Positions 1-12,745 of a stretch of DNA of 64,000 bases are shown here, one piece after another (position 1 is the first letter of the stretch; each line of letters begins with the position of its first letter). The notes under the pieces were generated by a model. It was not told where the DNA came from and ran no database searches. It worked only from the letters and a program-made list of their open reading frames with translations. Position numbers and translations under genes: made by a program. Origin of the DNA: Dysgonomonas sp. BGC7 (GTDB taxonomy: Bacteria; Bacteroidota; Bacteroidia; Bacteroidales; Dysgonomonadaceae); assembly GCF_001261735.1 (NCBI RefSeq), contig NZ_CVRP01000001.1:124001-188000 (forward strand). Direction: 5' to 3'.

Positions 1-24
1 GGTTATAACTTAGAGTATAAAAAA

Positions 25-54
25 ATCCTCGAAAAAGATAACTTCTTCGAGGAT
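25..54 (-). terminator. Hairpin, possible minus-strand terminator
   Basis: A 9-bp perfect stem (atcctcgaa at 25-33 pairs with ttcgaggat at 46-54) has an A-run on its left flank. Read on the minus strand this is a hairpin followed by T residues. It could be a second terminator for the minus-strand genes to the right or belong to a gene outside the window. Positions 61-216 hold nothing else that I recognise. Confidence 0.35.
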
Positions 55-216
55 ACTATATAAAATTTATTAACAGAACAGGAAAAAATAAAAAGATGGG
101 AAATTTGAAAAAAACTTTTATTTAACAAACTCCTCCTTTTCATCATAATCTAATTATTATCGGATACAAAGTTAGATACTTTTTTTGATAATGCTATTCA
201 ATAATCAGAAATAAAA

Positions 217-246
217 TAAAAGCCATGAATATTCATGGCTTTTATT
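217..246 (-). terminator. Terminator of the saccharopine-dehydrogenase-like gene
   Basis: A perfect palindrome (agccatgaat/attcatggct, 221-240) is flanked by A-rich sequence on the left and T-rich sequence on the right. It lies just past the stop codon of the minus-strand gene that ends at 253. On the minus strand it gives a hairpin followed by a T-rich tail, so it looks like an intrinsic terminator that may work in both directions. Confidence 0.7.
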
Positions 247-252
247 TCTATA

Positions 253-1446
253 TTACATTTCCAGATCGGTATCGAATATCTCGTGCCAAGGCAATCCTTG
301 TTTGTTAAGTTCTTCCATGAATGGATCAGGATTAAACTCTTCGACATTAAAGACTCCCGGTTTGCGCCACAAGCCTTTCATAAACATGATGCCTCCTATT
401 GTAGCAGGAACACCTGTTGTGTAGCTAACGCCCTGAGCTCCCGTTTCTTTATAAGCTGCTTCGTGAGAACAGTTGTTGTATATATAATATGTGCGTTCTT
501 TACCGTCCTTGATGCCTTTAATTCTACATCCGATAGATGTTTCTCCGGTATAATTCTCTCCAAGCTCTCCCGGATCAGGCAAAACCGCTTTTAAAAATTG
601 AATTGGTACTATCTCAACTCCATTGTATATAATAGGGTCGATGCGGGACATCCCTATGTTTTGTATTACTCGCAGATGAGTAAGATATTCTTGTCCAAAT
701 GTCATCCAAAAACGTGCCCGCTTAAGTGTTGGGAAATTCTTAACAAGAGACTCTAACTCTTCGTGATAGATTACATAAGATTCTTTAGGTCCTATGTTTG
801 GATAGTTTAATGGTTTGTGTATTGCATGCGGTTCTGTTTCTACCCATTTACCATCTTCCCAATATTTCCCTTTTTGGGTAACCTCACGTATGTTTATTTC
901 AGGATTGAAGTTTGTGGCGAATGCTTTACCATGGTCTCCTGCATTACAGTCTACAATATCAAGGTAGTGCATTTCGTCAAAGTAGTGCTTAGCAGCATAG
1001 GCTGTAAACACGCTTGTTACTCCCGGGTCGAATCCGCATCCGAGTATAGCGGTAAGTCCGGCTTCTTTGAACTTGTCCTGATAAGCCCATTGCCAGCTAT
1101 ATTCATATTTTGCTTCCTCTTTTGGTTCGTAATTGGCTGTGTCCAGATAGTTTACCCCGCAAGCCAAACATGCATCCATTATTGTAAGGTCTTGGTACGG
1201 AAGTGCTACGTTAATTACCAGTTCTGGCTTGAATGAACTAAATAGTCTTTTGAGGTCTTCCACATTGTCTGCATCTACCTGTGCTGTTTGTATCTTGTTG
1301 CCTCCAATAGCTTTGGCAATCGCATCACACTTTGATTTTGTTCGGCTGGCTAACATGATTTCTGTAAAAACATCCATGTTTTGTGCAACCTTATGTGCAA
1401 CGACAGTTCCTACACCACCTGCACCTATAATTAAAACTTTTCCCAT
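253..1446 (-). CDS. Saccharopine dehydrogenase family protein, probable carboxy(nor)spermidine dehydrogenase
   Basis: This 397-residue protein begins with a Rossmann nucleotide-binding loop (GAGGVG at residues 8-13) followed by the NAD(P)-binding fold and the catalytic domain of the saccharopine dehydrogenase family. The length and the GCGFDPGVTSVF segment fit the bacterial carboxynorspermidine/carboxyspermidine dehydrogenases. These condense aspartate semialdehyde with a diamine reductively to make the spermidine precursor, and this is the usual polyamine route in Bacteroidetes. It should be cytosolic. No decarboxylase partner (nspC type) is adjacent, so the assignment rests on family resemblance. 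A true lysine-pathway saccharopine enzyme is less likely. The gene seems to stand alone and has its own terminator. Confidence 0.78.
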   Translation of the reverse strand: MGKVLIIGAGGVGTVVAHKVAQNMDVFTEIMLASRTKSKCDAIAKAIGGNKIQTAQVDADNVEDLKRLFSSFKPELVINVALPYQDLTIMDACLACGVNYLDTANYEPKEEAKYEYSWQWAYQDKFKEAGLTAILGCGFDPGVTSVFTAYAAKHYFDEMHYLDIVDCNAGDHGKAFATNFNPEINIREVTQKGKYWEDGKWVETEPHAIHKPLNYPNIGPKESYVIYHEELESLVKNFPTLKRARFWMTFGQEYLTHLRVIQNIGMSRIDPIIYNGVEIVPIQFLKAVLPDPGELGENYTGETSIGCRIKGIKDGKERTYYIYNNCSHEAAYKETGAQGVSYTTGVPATIGGIMFMKGLWRKPGVFNVEEFNPDPFMEELNKQGLPWHEIFDTDLEM

Positions 1447-1525
1447 GTTATTATCCTATTAAATTATAATTTAATATACAAAAATAGTATTTAATAAGGT
1501 GGAAACCTTTCTTTAACTCCTTTAT

Positions 1526-3310
1526 TTATTCAAATTTTGGAATAATAAGGTTCTTGTTTTGCTCACTGTTTAGTATTTTAAGATATTTTTCTTTTGTTCT
1601 GAACCCCTCTTGTAACGTATTTCCCCTCATCTCTATAGTTCTGATGTCTTGTAGTTTGAATGAGCGACTGAATGGAAAACCTCCTTTAGACACGGCAGGT
1701 AGAAGGTCAAAACTCCGAGAGTCACTCTCATCTACTGTTACATATATTGTCTGGTTTCCCATTTTGTATTCTTGAAAATTCCCTATATTCTTGGAAGATC
1801 TGTGATGGTATAAGGCTACGAAGTCTATCATAGTTTCAAATTTCATGCCTATTCTCTTCGATGCTGTTATAAACTTATATGTAGAAACGATACAAAGACA
1901 GCACAGGATGAAAATGAGGACAAATTTCCCACATCGGGGAAATTGTACCACCCGACTTTCTGTAAGGATGTTAATTGACAACAAAAGGCTTCCCAGTATA
2001 TACCCATAATTAAATCTAAAGTCGGGAGCTGTTGATAAGCTGAAAATTAGACATAATAAGGTTATCAAATAGACTGAAAATAATGAGGGATTTATCTTTT
2101 TCCTTATAGCTTTATATGTTATAATAAAAGCTGAGAAAATGACAGAAAACAGTAATGTGAAATTAATAAAACAGTTTAAAGCTGTTGTGGAAAAATCTTT
2201 CCCACTGATGAAGTTTTGGAATGTATTAAGGTCGGTGCGGAATATTCGGTTTCCCCATTCGCTAATATGACGACTTTGTTTTTCTACAGTTCCAACAGGC
2301 ATTTTCCAGTCGAAAGAAAAGAGATCAATTTGATATACAGGATATACGAGGTAGCCGGATATGATAATATTCCTTATGCACCAAAATAGAATGGTAAGAA
2401 ACGACAAGATTATAATAAAATAAAGGGTTCTATGTTTCTGCTCTTTTATAAGGTTTATCATTACTATTAGGCTTATGATACAGAATGGTGCAGTTGACAA
2501 TTTGAATGTAACTAATACAACAGGCAACAGGCAAGCTAACAGAGGATATTGGTGTATCCAACGGGGCGTTTCTGCTGTTTTGATAGCATAATACAATACA
2601 AATAGTATGGGAAATATGTCGGTCGCTGAACTGCCTAGCATAAATCCATATATGTATATAAGAAGTGGTAGGAATATAACTAAAATAAGATAGTTTAAAT
2701 CGTACTGGGACGAAAATAATTTAATTAGCCCCCAAGTAAACAAGAGCGTATAAAACAATGATTGTAGCAGGTATACTGCTTCATGATTGCCAAAGAGAAA
2801 TCTGAACGTAAATATTGCGGATAAAAGGAGATAATTTGAATTGAATGCAAATCGGTCTTCCAGGTTACCCAATCCGGGTACAATAGAAAACTCTTCATTC
2901 CAGCGTATTTGTTGGTAATGATAATATTCAGCATCATAATGATGATCAAATATATATACATATATAAGTACAGCAATCACCGGAACAATAATGAGTACCT
3001 TTTCTTTCAAATTGAAAGACCTTATTGTATCTTTTATTTTAGAAATATATTGTAGTAATCTCTTTATATTTATATACCAATAAATTACACTCACTAAGAT
3101 ATATGCAAATAAAACGTACTCATTAGAAGGAAACCATAGGGAAGAGAAAGGTAAAAGAATAGAAATAAAACATATTCCTAATATAAACGTATCTAAGAGA
3201 TTATAGCTTTCCTTATTTCTGCATATTCTATTATATAGGGAAACAAATATATCGCCAATAGAAAATATGACTAAAAACATAACAGTCCAAGCGAATAGGG
3301 TAGTAATCAT
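1526..3310 (-). CDS. Polytopic membrane protein, LIC_10190-like
   Basis: This 594-residue protein has about a dozen hydrophobic segments, so it is an integral inner-membrane protein. After the first three or four segments there is a loop with acidic and aromatic residues (HHYDAEYYHYQQIRW, then VPGLGNL and FAFNS). I associate this pattern with the LIC_10190-type membrane proteins, which resemble GT-C glycosyltransferases or polysaccharide polymerases in layout. A role in cell-surface glycan assembly is inference. The C-terminal 100 residues are soluble. No glycan genes are adjacent. The gene lies 79 bp upstream of the dehydrogenase gene on the same strand and could be transcribed with it. Confidence 0.6.
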   Translation of the reverse strand: MITTLFAWTVMFLVIFSIGDIFVSLYNRICRNKESYNLLDTFILGICFISILLPFSSLWFPSNEYVLFAYILVSVIYWYINIKRLLQYISKIKDTIRSFNLKEKVLIIVPVIAVLIYVYIFDHHYDAEYYHYQQIRWNEEFSIVPGLGNLEDRFAFNSNYLLLSAIFTFRFLFGNHEAVYLLQSLFYTLLFTWGLIKLFSSQYDLNYLILVIFLPLLIYIYGFMLGSSATDIFPILFVLYYAIKTAETPRWIHQYPLLACLLPVVLVTFKLSTAPFCIISLIVMINLIKEQKHRTLYFIIILSFLTILFWCIRNIIISGYLVYPVYQIDLFSFDWKMPVGTVEKQSRHISEWGNRIFRTDLNTFQNFISGKDFSTTALNCFINFTLLFSVIFSAFIITYKAIRKKINPSLFSVYLITLLCLIFSLSTAPDFRFNYGYILGSLLLSINILTESRVVQFPRCGKFVLIFILCCLCIVSTYKFITASKRIGMKFETMIDFVALYHHRSSKNIGNFQEYKMGNQTIYVTVDESDSRSFDLLPAVSKGGFPFSRSFKLQDIRTIEMRGNTLQEGFRTKEKYLKILNSEQNKNLIIPKFE

Positions 3311-5333
<2,023 letters not shown>

Positions 5334-5343
5334 AAGATAAGGT

Positions 5344-5592
5344 ATGAAAAAATCAGAACTCCAATTAAATATAATCTCAGCAGAGAAGAAGCTTTTTTCG
5401 GGAGCAGTGGCATCTGTTGTTATACCTGGTATTTCGGGGCGTTTTGGTGTTTATCCCGATCACGCACCCCTCATTTCACCCTTGACCGAAGGAGACATTA
5501 CCTATTTGGAAAATGGAACCGAAAAGTCTTTGGAGGTACATGGTGGAATAGCAGAAGTAAATAATGGGGTTGTGACAATATGTGTGATTTGA
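5344..5592 (+). CDS. atpC: ATP synthase F1 subunit epsilon
   Basis: This 82-residue protein has the N-terminal beta-sandwich of F1 epsilon (SAEKKLFSG, then VVIPGISGRFGVYPDHAPLIS). It lacks the C-terminal two-helix arm that inhibits ATP hydrolysis in longer epsilon subunits. The short form is common in Bacteroidetes. It sits on the central stalk with gamma. The position directly after atpD, before the Fo genes, is the Bacteroidetes arrangement. Confidence 0.95.
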   Translation: MKKSELQLNIISAEKKLFSGAVASVVIPGISGRFGVYPDHAPLISPLTEGDITYLENGTEKSLEVHGGIAEVNNGVVTICVI

Positions 5593-5596
5593 AATA

Positions 5597-5995
5597 ATGG
5601 ACTTTTTTAGAGCAAAGTTAATAACCTTATTACTCGCTTATGGGTTGATTGTGGGAGCACTTGTAGGAGCATTGCTTTATTATGTATTCCCTCAGTATTA
5701 TCCTCAGTGGTATGAAGGTATTCTGCTCTTTTACTTGATTCTTGAGCCTTTAGTTCTCGTTTATGTCGAATCTTCGAGTCGTAGGGTTACCCAGCGGCAA
5801 ATGTTGAATACATATATGCTGACTAAAGTATTTAAAATATTTGCTGCACTCATTTTTGTTGGTGCTTATGCTATAATAGTAAAGGAAAATATAAAAAGCT
5901 TTGTTCTTACTTTCATGATTTTCTATCTTCTGTTTTTAGCAATAGAATCTTTTTTATTCCTAAAAATAGAAAAACGTTTAAAGAATAAACAATAG
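5597..5995 (+). CDS. Small membrane protein of the ATP synthase operon, AtpI-like position
   Basis: This 132-residue protein has four predicted transmembrane segments (about residues 7-30, 37-56, 75-96 and 101-122) and a basic C-terminus. It lies 4 bp after atpC and 4 bp before atpB, so translation is probably coupled. The place corresponds to AtpI-type helper proteins, which assist c-ring assembly or ion supply in other bacteria. I see no sequence motif that proves that function here, so it is best treated as a Bacteroidetes ATP-synthase-linked membrane protein. Confidence 0.7.
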   Translation: MDFFRAKLITLLLAYGLIVGALVGALLYYVFPQYYPQWYEGILLFYLILEPLVLVYVESSSRRVTQRQMLNTYMLTKVFKIFAALIFVGAYAIIVKENIKSFVLTFMIFYLLFLAIESFLFLKIEKRLKNKQ

Positions 5996-5999
5996 TAGT

Positions 6000-7091
6000 A
6001 TGAAACACTATTTGAGATACATTTTAGCTTTGATTTTTTTGAATGCAACAATAGGTGTACAACCTATTGCGGCAGAAGGAAAAGTTGAGGCCGGACAAGA
6101 GAAAGAGTTGAATGTAAAAGAATTGATTCTCGATCACTTGGCCGATTCTTACGAATGGCATTTGACTACATGGGGAGATACACATGTTTCTATTCCTTTG
6201 CCTGTATTTGTCAAAGGAGAAACAAGCGGATGGCATGTATTTATGTCAACCAAATTTCACCATGGGCATGAGGCATATCAAGGGTTTTATATTTCACAGG
6301 CGGGCGATCACAAAGGTAAGATAGTAGAAAAGAATGCAGCAGGAGAAGAAATTCGTCCTTGGGATTTTTCACTTACGAAAAATGCGTTAAGTCTGATTAT
6401 CAGTTCTGCTCTTTTGCTTGTTATAGTAATGGGTATAGCCAAGTGGTATAAAAATATGGCTAAAACAGGAGAACATAAAGCCCCTAAAGGTTTTGTCGGT
6501 TTTATGGAAATGTTTATAGTCAGTGTTCAGGATGATATTATAAAACCTTGTGTAGGTAAAAATTATAGAAAATTTTCGCCCTATCTGCTGACAGTCTTCT
6601 TCTTTATATTTATCAACAATATAATGGGGCTCATACCGATATTTCCAGGAGGAGCAAATGTGACAGGAAATATTGCTGTTACGCTTGTTTTGGCTCTAAC
6701 TACATTTGTGGTGGTCAATTTTACAGGAACAAAGGAATACTGGAAAGAGATATTCAATCCTTATGTGCCATCTTGGCTCAAGCCATTGATGATACCTATC
6801 GAACTGGTTGGAGTATTCACTAAACCGTTTGCATTGATGATTCGTCTCTTTGCTAACATCTTGGCAGGGCACTCAATCGTATTAGGTCTCACTTGTTTGA
6901 TATTCGTTACAGTCAATCTGGGTGCAGTTATAAATACATCCATGACTGTGGTTTCGGTACTACTTACTGTATTCATCAGTTTTGTCGAAATATTGGTTGC
7001 TTATATCCAGGCCTATGTGTTTACTATGCTATCGGCCGTATTTATTGGATTGGCACAGGCAGAGCCACACCATGCAGAAGAAAAACATTAG
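6000..7091 (+). CDS. atpB: ATP synthase Fo subunit a
   Basis: This 363-residue proton-channel subunit forms the half-channels beside the c-ring. It is longer than the usual 250-280 residues because it starts with a signal-like segment (residues 1-25) and a periplasmic, histidine-rich region of about 100 residues before the first core membrane helix. This extension is typical of Bacteroidetes. The essential arginine is in MIRLFANILAGH (R282), facing the c-subunit glutamate. The C-terminal helix contains the conserved AYIQAYVF segment, and the tail is histidine-rich. Confidence 0.97.
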   Translation: MKHYLRYILALIFLNATIGVQPIAAEGKVEAGQEKELNVKELILDHLADSYEWHLTTWGDTHVSIPLPVFVKGETSGWHVFMSTKFHHGHEAYQGFYISQAGDHKGKIVEKNAAGEEIRPWDFSLTKNALSLIISSALLLVIVMGIAKWYKNMAKTGEHKAPKGFVGFMEMFIVSVQDDIIKPCVGKNYRKFSPYLLTVFFFIFINNIMGLIPIFPGGANVTGNIAVTLVLALTTFVVVNFTGTKEYWKEIFNPYVPSWLKPLMIPIELVGVFTKPFALMIRLFANILAGHSIVLGLTCLIFVTVNLGAVINTSMTVVSVLLTVFISFVEILVAYIQAYVFTMLSAVFIGLAQAEPHHAEEKH

Positions 7092-7128
7092 TATATAGAA
7101 ATAAGAAAACAATAAATAAATTAACTAA

Positions 7129-7395
<267 letters not shown>

Positions 7396-7414
7396 TCGAA
7401 TAAAATAATAAAAT

Positions 7415-7915
7415 ATGGGTTTATTATTACCTGAATCTGGGCTTCTCTTTTGGATGCTTCTTTCGTTCGGTATCGTTTTCTTTGTTTTAGCTAAATTCGG
7501 TTTTCCCGCAATTACTAAAATGGTAGATGAACGTAAAAATTATATACAGGACTCGTTAGATGCAGCTCAAAAAGCGAATGAACAGTTGGCTTCTATAAAA
7601 GAACAAAGTGATGCTATATTGGCATCGGCCACAGCAGAACAGGTGAAAATCTTGAAGGAAGCTGCCGACACACGTGAACGCATTGTTGCCGAAGCGCGTG
7701 AGCAAGCTAAAGTTGCAGGAGCTAAAGAGATGGACGAAATAAGGAAACAGATACAGGCAGAAAAAGAACAGGCTATACGCGATATACGTCGTCAAGTAGC
7801 CGAATTGTCTATAGATGTGGCTGAGAAAGTACTCCGCGATTCTCTGAAGGACCCTAAAGAACAAATGTCAATGATTGATCGCCTGGTTGATGAGGCTATG
7901 GTTTCTAAATCTTAA
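7415..7915 (+). CDS. atpF: ATP synthase Fo subunit b
   Basis: This 166-residue peripheral-stalk subunit has a single N-terminal membrane helix (about residues 8-30) and a long, charged amphipathic helix rich in Ala, Glu, Lys and Arg. The C-terminal part (ELSIDVAEKVLRDSL) is the family's delta-contact region. It lies 19 bp after atpE and 5 bp before atpH, within the operon. Confidence 0.96.
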   Translation: MGLLLPESGLLFWMLLSFGIVFFVLAKFGFPAITKMVDERKNYIQDSLDAAQKANEQLASIKEQSDAILASATAEQVKILKEAADTRERIVAEAREQAKVAGAKEMDEIRKQIQAEKEQAIRDIRRQVAELSIDVAEKVLRDSLKDPKEQMSMIDRLVDEAMVSKS

Positions 7916-7920
7916 CTGTT

Positions 7921-8478
7921 ATGAATGAAGGGATGATTTCTAAGCGATATGCGAAAGCGTTGTTGCAGTATGCAATGGGGCAAAAAGCTGAAGATATAGT
8001 ATATTCTGAAATGAAGAAGCTGGCTTCTGCTTTTGCTAAAGAACCGAGATTGCGTATGGCAATGGATAATCCTACATTGAAAGCTGAGGATAAAGTGAAG
8101 CTGATAGAAGCTGCACTTGGAGGACAGATCAGTGACCAACTAAACCGTTTTGTAGAACTCGTTCTAAATAATAGACGAGAGGTATATTTGCGGAATATAG
8201 CATTGTCTTATGTTGACTTGTATTGTGAACTGAAAGGGATGAATATAGGAAAACTTGTGACAGCTACACCTGTAGATAGTACCGTAACCAATAAGATGAA
8301 AAGCTTGTTGCAGAAGGTTAAGTCCGGTACACTCGATTTTGAGACCGTTGTAGATCCTAGCATCGAAGGAGGGTTTATACTCTATGTAGATACCTATCGT
8401 TTAGATGCTAGTGTGAAAACTCAATTGAAACGGATTAAACAACAGTTTATCGCCGAAAACAGTAAGATTTCGAAATAA
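7921..8478 (+). CDS. atpH: ATP synthase F1 subunit delta
   Basis: This 185-residue protein attaches the peripheral stalk to the F1 head. The N-terminal SKRYAKALLQYA segment and the C-terminal DPSIEGGFILYVDTYRLDASV region match the OSCP/delta family. The ATG at 7921 gives four extra residues before an in-frame ATG, and either could be the start. It is the last gene before the only sizeable gap within the operon. Confidence 0.95.
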   Translation: MNEGMISKRYAKALLQYAMGQKAEDIVYSEMKKLASAFAKEPRLRMAMDNPTLKAEDKVKLIEAALGGQISDQLNRFVELVLNNRREVYLRNIALSYVDLYCELKGMNIGKLVTATPVDSTVTNKMKSLLQKVKSGTLDFETVVDPSIEGGFILYVDTYRLDASVKTQLKRIKQQFIAENSKISK

Positions 8479-8586
8479 GCCTATGTGCTACAATAAGCAA
8501 ATTTGAAGATTAGCTGATAATTATTTATAAAAATAGTTTGCTAATTTAACTGATTTGCTAATAATCAAACTATCAAATAAAAATTT
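8479..8586 (+). repeat. Intra-operon spacer with short repeats
   Basis: This 108-nt spacer between atpH and atpA is the longest gap in the operon. It contains tttgctaat twice (8537-8545 and 8554-8562) and related gcaaat/attagc words in both orientations, so it can fold weakly. No ORF is present. It looks like a small intergenic repeat inserted in the operon. Confidence 0.4.
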
Positions 8587-10173
<1,587 letters not shown>

Positions 10174-10180
10174 TTAGGCT

Positions 10181-11074
10181 ATGGCATCTCTTAAGGAAAT
10201 AAAGAATAGAATTGGCTCGGTAAAAAGCACAAAGAAGATTACCTCGGCAATGAAGATGATCGCTTCATCAAAATTGCACAGGGCTCAGAATGCAATAGGT
10301 AATTTTTTACCTTATCAGCAAAAGTTAGATTCTATTTTGACGAATCTTCTTGCTTCTGATACAAGTTATGAATCACCTTTTATTCAGAAAAGAGAAACGA
10401 AGAGAATCGCTATAGTAACTTTTGCATCTAACTCTTCATTAGCAGGAGCTTATAACTCCAATGTTATTAAAGAGTTTAATACAACTTATGCTAAGTACAA
10501 AAATTTAGGCAAAGAGAATATTCTGCTCTATCCTGTAGGGAAAAAGATTGCAGATGCACTGAAAAAACAAGGGTTAAAAGCTGAGGGGGATTTCAAAGAA
10601 ATGGCCGATAAGCCTTCTTATCAGGCTGTACAGGATCTTGCAAAAGAGCTGATTGCTAAGTATGTGTCGAAGGAGATTGATGATGTGATTCTGATATACC
10701 ATCATTTTGTATCTACAGGTACACAGAAACTGCAAACAGTTCCTCTCTTGCCTTTCGATCTTAATCAGGTGGCTGGTAATAGTGTAGTAACAGGTAAAAA
10801 AGAAGTTGCTCAGACTGATTACATTTTAGAACCTTCTAAAGAAGAAATTCTGGAAAGCTTGATACCTACTGTGCTTTACTCCAGACTATTTGCTGCGTTG
10901 CTCGATGCTAATGCTTCGGAACATGCAGCTCGTACTATGGCTATGCAGATTGCTTCGGACAATGCAGATGATTTGATTCAGAATCTGACCATTCAGTACA
11001 ATAAGTCACGTCAGCAAGCTGTAACAAACGAATTGTTAGATATTATTGGAGGAGCTTCTGCCTTACAGGGCTGA
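10181..11074 (+). CDS. atpG: ATP synthase F1 subunit gamma
   Basis: This 297-residue rotor-shaft subunit has conserved N-terminal (IKNRIGSVKSTKKITSAMKM) and C-terminal (SEHAARTMAMQIASDNADD, then NKSRQQAVTNELLDI) helices, which form the coiled coil inside the alpha/beta ring. It is the last gene of the operon and is followed by a strong terminator. Confidence 0.97.
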   Translation: MASLKEIKNRIGSVKSTKKITSAMKMIASSKLHRAQNAIGNFLPYQQKLDSILTNLLASDTSYESPFIQKRETKRIAIVTFASNSSLAGAYNSNVIKEFNTTYAKYKNLGKENILLYPVGKKIADALKKQGLKAEGDFKEMADKPSYQAVQDLAKELIAKYVSKEIDDVILIYHHFVSTGTQKLQTVPLLPFDLNQVAGNSVVTGKKEVAQTDYILEPSKEEILESLIPTVLYSRLFAALLDANASEHAARTMAMQIASDNADDLIQNLTIQYNKSRQQAVTNELLDIIGGASALQG

Positions 11075-11099
11075 TTATTGTAACTCTTTTGTAGACATA

Positions 11100-11140
11100 A
11101 ATAAAGCAGCCTTGAGTATCAAACTCAAGGCTGCTTTATT
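11100..11140. terminator. Bidirectional terminator between atpG and the ABC pair
   Basis: A 17-bp perfect stem (arms 11101-11117 and 11123-11139, core gcagccttgagt/actcaaggctgc) with a 5-nt loop is flanked by A-rich and T-rich sequence. It lies between the stop codons of atpG and the convergent membrane-protein gene and can end transcription from both sides. Confidence 0.9.
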
Positions 11141-11170
11141 TATTAAAAGTTATTTAAAGGATAAAGATAC

Positions 11171-12730
11171 CTATTCATCAGCAATACCCTTCCATTTTCT
11201 TATCAATATAGATGTAGGATACATAGCTAAAACAACAAAAATTATATTTGTCCAAAACATGTATCTTGTTAGTCGGAAGTTCATATCTATATCTAGATAA
11301 TTCTTATCCGTATATTCATCAAATAGAAGGACAAACAGGAAGAATAGTGGATAGATACAAGGGACTAGCCATGTTAAGATATTTATGTAAATGGTAGATT
11401 TTCCCTTATTCCCTTTAGACCTTATTTTGAAGATTATTTTCGCGAGAAGTGTTATAAATAAACCTATCCAGAAAACAGGGATAATCATGACTATTAGCTC
11501 TTTGTCGTAGCTATACCAAAACTCTGCTATTGTGACAGTAAACAGCGTAATTATAAATATAAGTATACCTGTTGTAATGAATGCAATAAGCCATTGTTTA
11601 CCATTGCTTATTCTGAATGAGAATACAAAAACGGATAAGACAGTGGCTATACAAATGCAAAGCAGGGCAATAGACTCTATATCCTTATTGTCCTGATAAC
11701 GTCTCAGCACTTGTTCGTATCCTGACTGTAGCTCACTGAATTGTAAATAAGGTGGTGGTGTTTTTATATATCTATATTCTTCTGTATGGATAGGAGAGGC
11801 TTGTACATCTTCTATTTCATAATTTTCATAGCCTGCAAGAGAGTAATTTGTAATCATTGTATTTTCGTTGACAGGAAAAAACGGCGGATTATATATTTTC
11901 TTAAACCATTGCTGAGTATTTAAATTGATTTTTAGATTATGCTTAGCCAAAAGAGATTCAAAATCCTGCATCACAGATATTATTTTTGCAGTATCTCCAT
12001 CTCGAAACCAACCTTTTATAATTTCATGCTGTTGAATATGCTTTTGTTTATTCGGATCACAGTATTCGTTCGTTTCTTTATCGTAACAATATTCGTAGTC
12101 ATTGCTTTTATAAAATAGAAATGAAGGTCCTTTATAACCTTTTATTATGAATCCGTCTTTTGTAGATTCAAAAGCAAACTTATCCATATCTATAGAGTCT
12201 TTCTGCAATTTAGCTGTGGAAATTGGAATCGGTTGGTCAAATCTGTTGTTATATAGATATGGCGTATCGTATCCGGCAATCATAAGCTCTGCTTTATATA
12301 TGATATCTAATGCTTCGCGGGCTTCATCCAAAGATGCAATGGATTTCCATTTAGAGATATGCCCACTATTGATGGATAACGGTACAGAAGCAATCCCTAT
12401 GCAGATAATAAATATGATTAGCCATTCGGAATATAATCGGGTAGATGTGGATGGGTAGAAATTCTTAAAAGCATTGTTTCTATTGTAGAATATCAACCAT
12501 CCTATTAGTATCAATATAGATGCAAGAATGCTTCCTACATATACGAGAGCTAACTCATCCATAGAAGAGGATCGGTAATATGTGGATTCGAATGAAGTAT
12601 CAGTGCATATATATCCGATTCCCCCAAATAAAAGGTGTAGGGATAGAAGGATGAATATCATCGGTACTATCTTTATATTCCATATAGAGGGATAGTTTGA
12701 CAGTAAATATTTCTGTATTTTGTTTGTCAT
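11171..12730 (-). CDS. Membrane protein paired with an ABC ATPase, probable transporter membrane subunit
   Basis: This 519-residue protein has about seven hydrophobic segments. There are three in the first 130 residues, then an extracytoplasmic domain of about 220 residues, then four near the C-terminus. It starts 15 bp after the ATPase gene on the same strand, so the two are an operon. The layout resembles ABC-2-type or MacB/FtsX-like export systems with a large external domain, but I recognise no specific family. The role as permease is inferred from the pairing. Confidence 0.6.
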   Translation of the reverse strand: MTNKIQKYLLSNYPSIWNIKIVPMIFILLSLHLLFGGIGYICTDTSFESTYYRSSSMDELALVYVGSILASILILIGWLIFYNRNNAFKNFYPSTSTRLYSEWLIIFIICIGIASVPLSINSGHISKWKSIASLDEAREALDIIYKAELMIAGYDTPYLYNNRFDQPIPISTAKLQKDSIDMDKFAFESTKDGFIIKGYKGPSFLFYKSNDYEYCYDKETNEYCDPNKQKHIQQHEIIKGWFRDGDTAKIISVMQDFESLLAKHNLKINLNTQQWFKKIYNPPFFPVNENTMITNYSLAGYENYEIEDVQASPIHTEEYRYIKTPPPYLQFSELQSGYEQVLRRYQDNKDIESIALLCICIATVLSVFVFSFRISNGKQWLIAFITTGILIFIITLFTVTIAEFWYSYDKELIVMIIPVFWIGLFITLLAKIIFKIRSKGNKGKSTIYINILTWLVPCIYPLFFLFVLLFDEYTDKNYLDIDMNFRLTRYMFWTNIIFVVLAMYPTSILIRKWKGIADE

Positions 12731-12745
12731 TGTTACAACGTTTTA

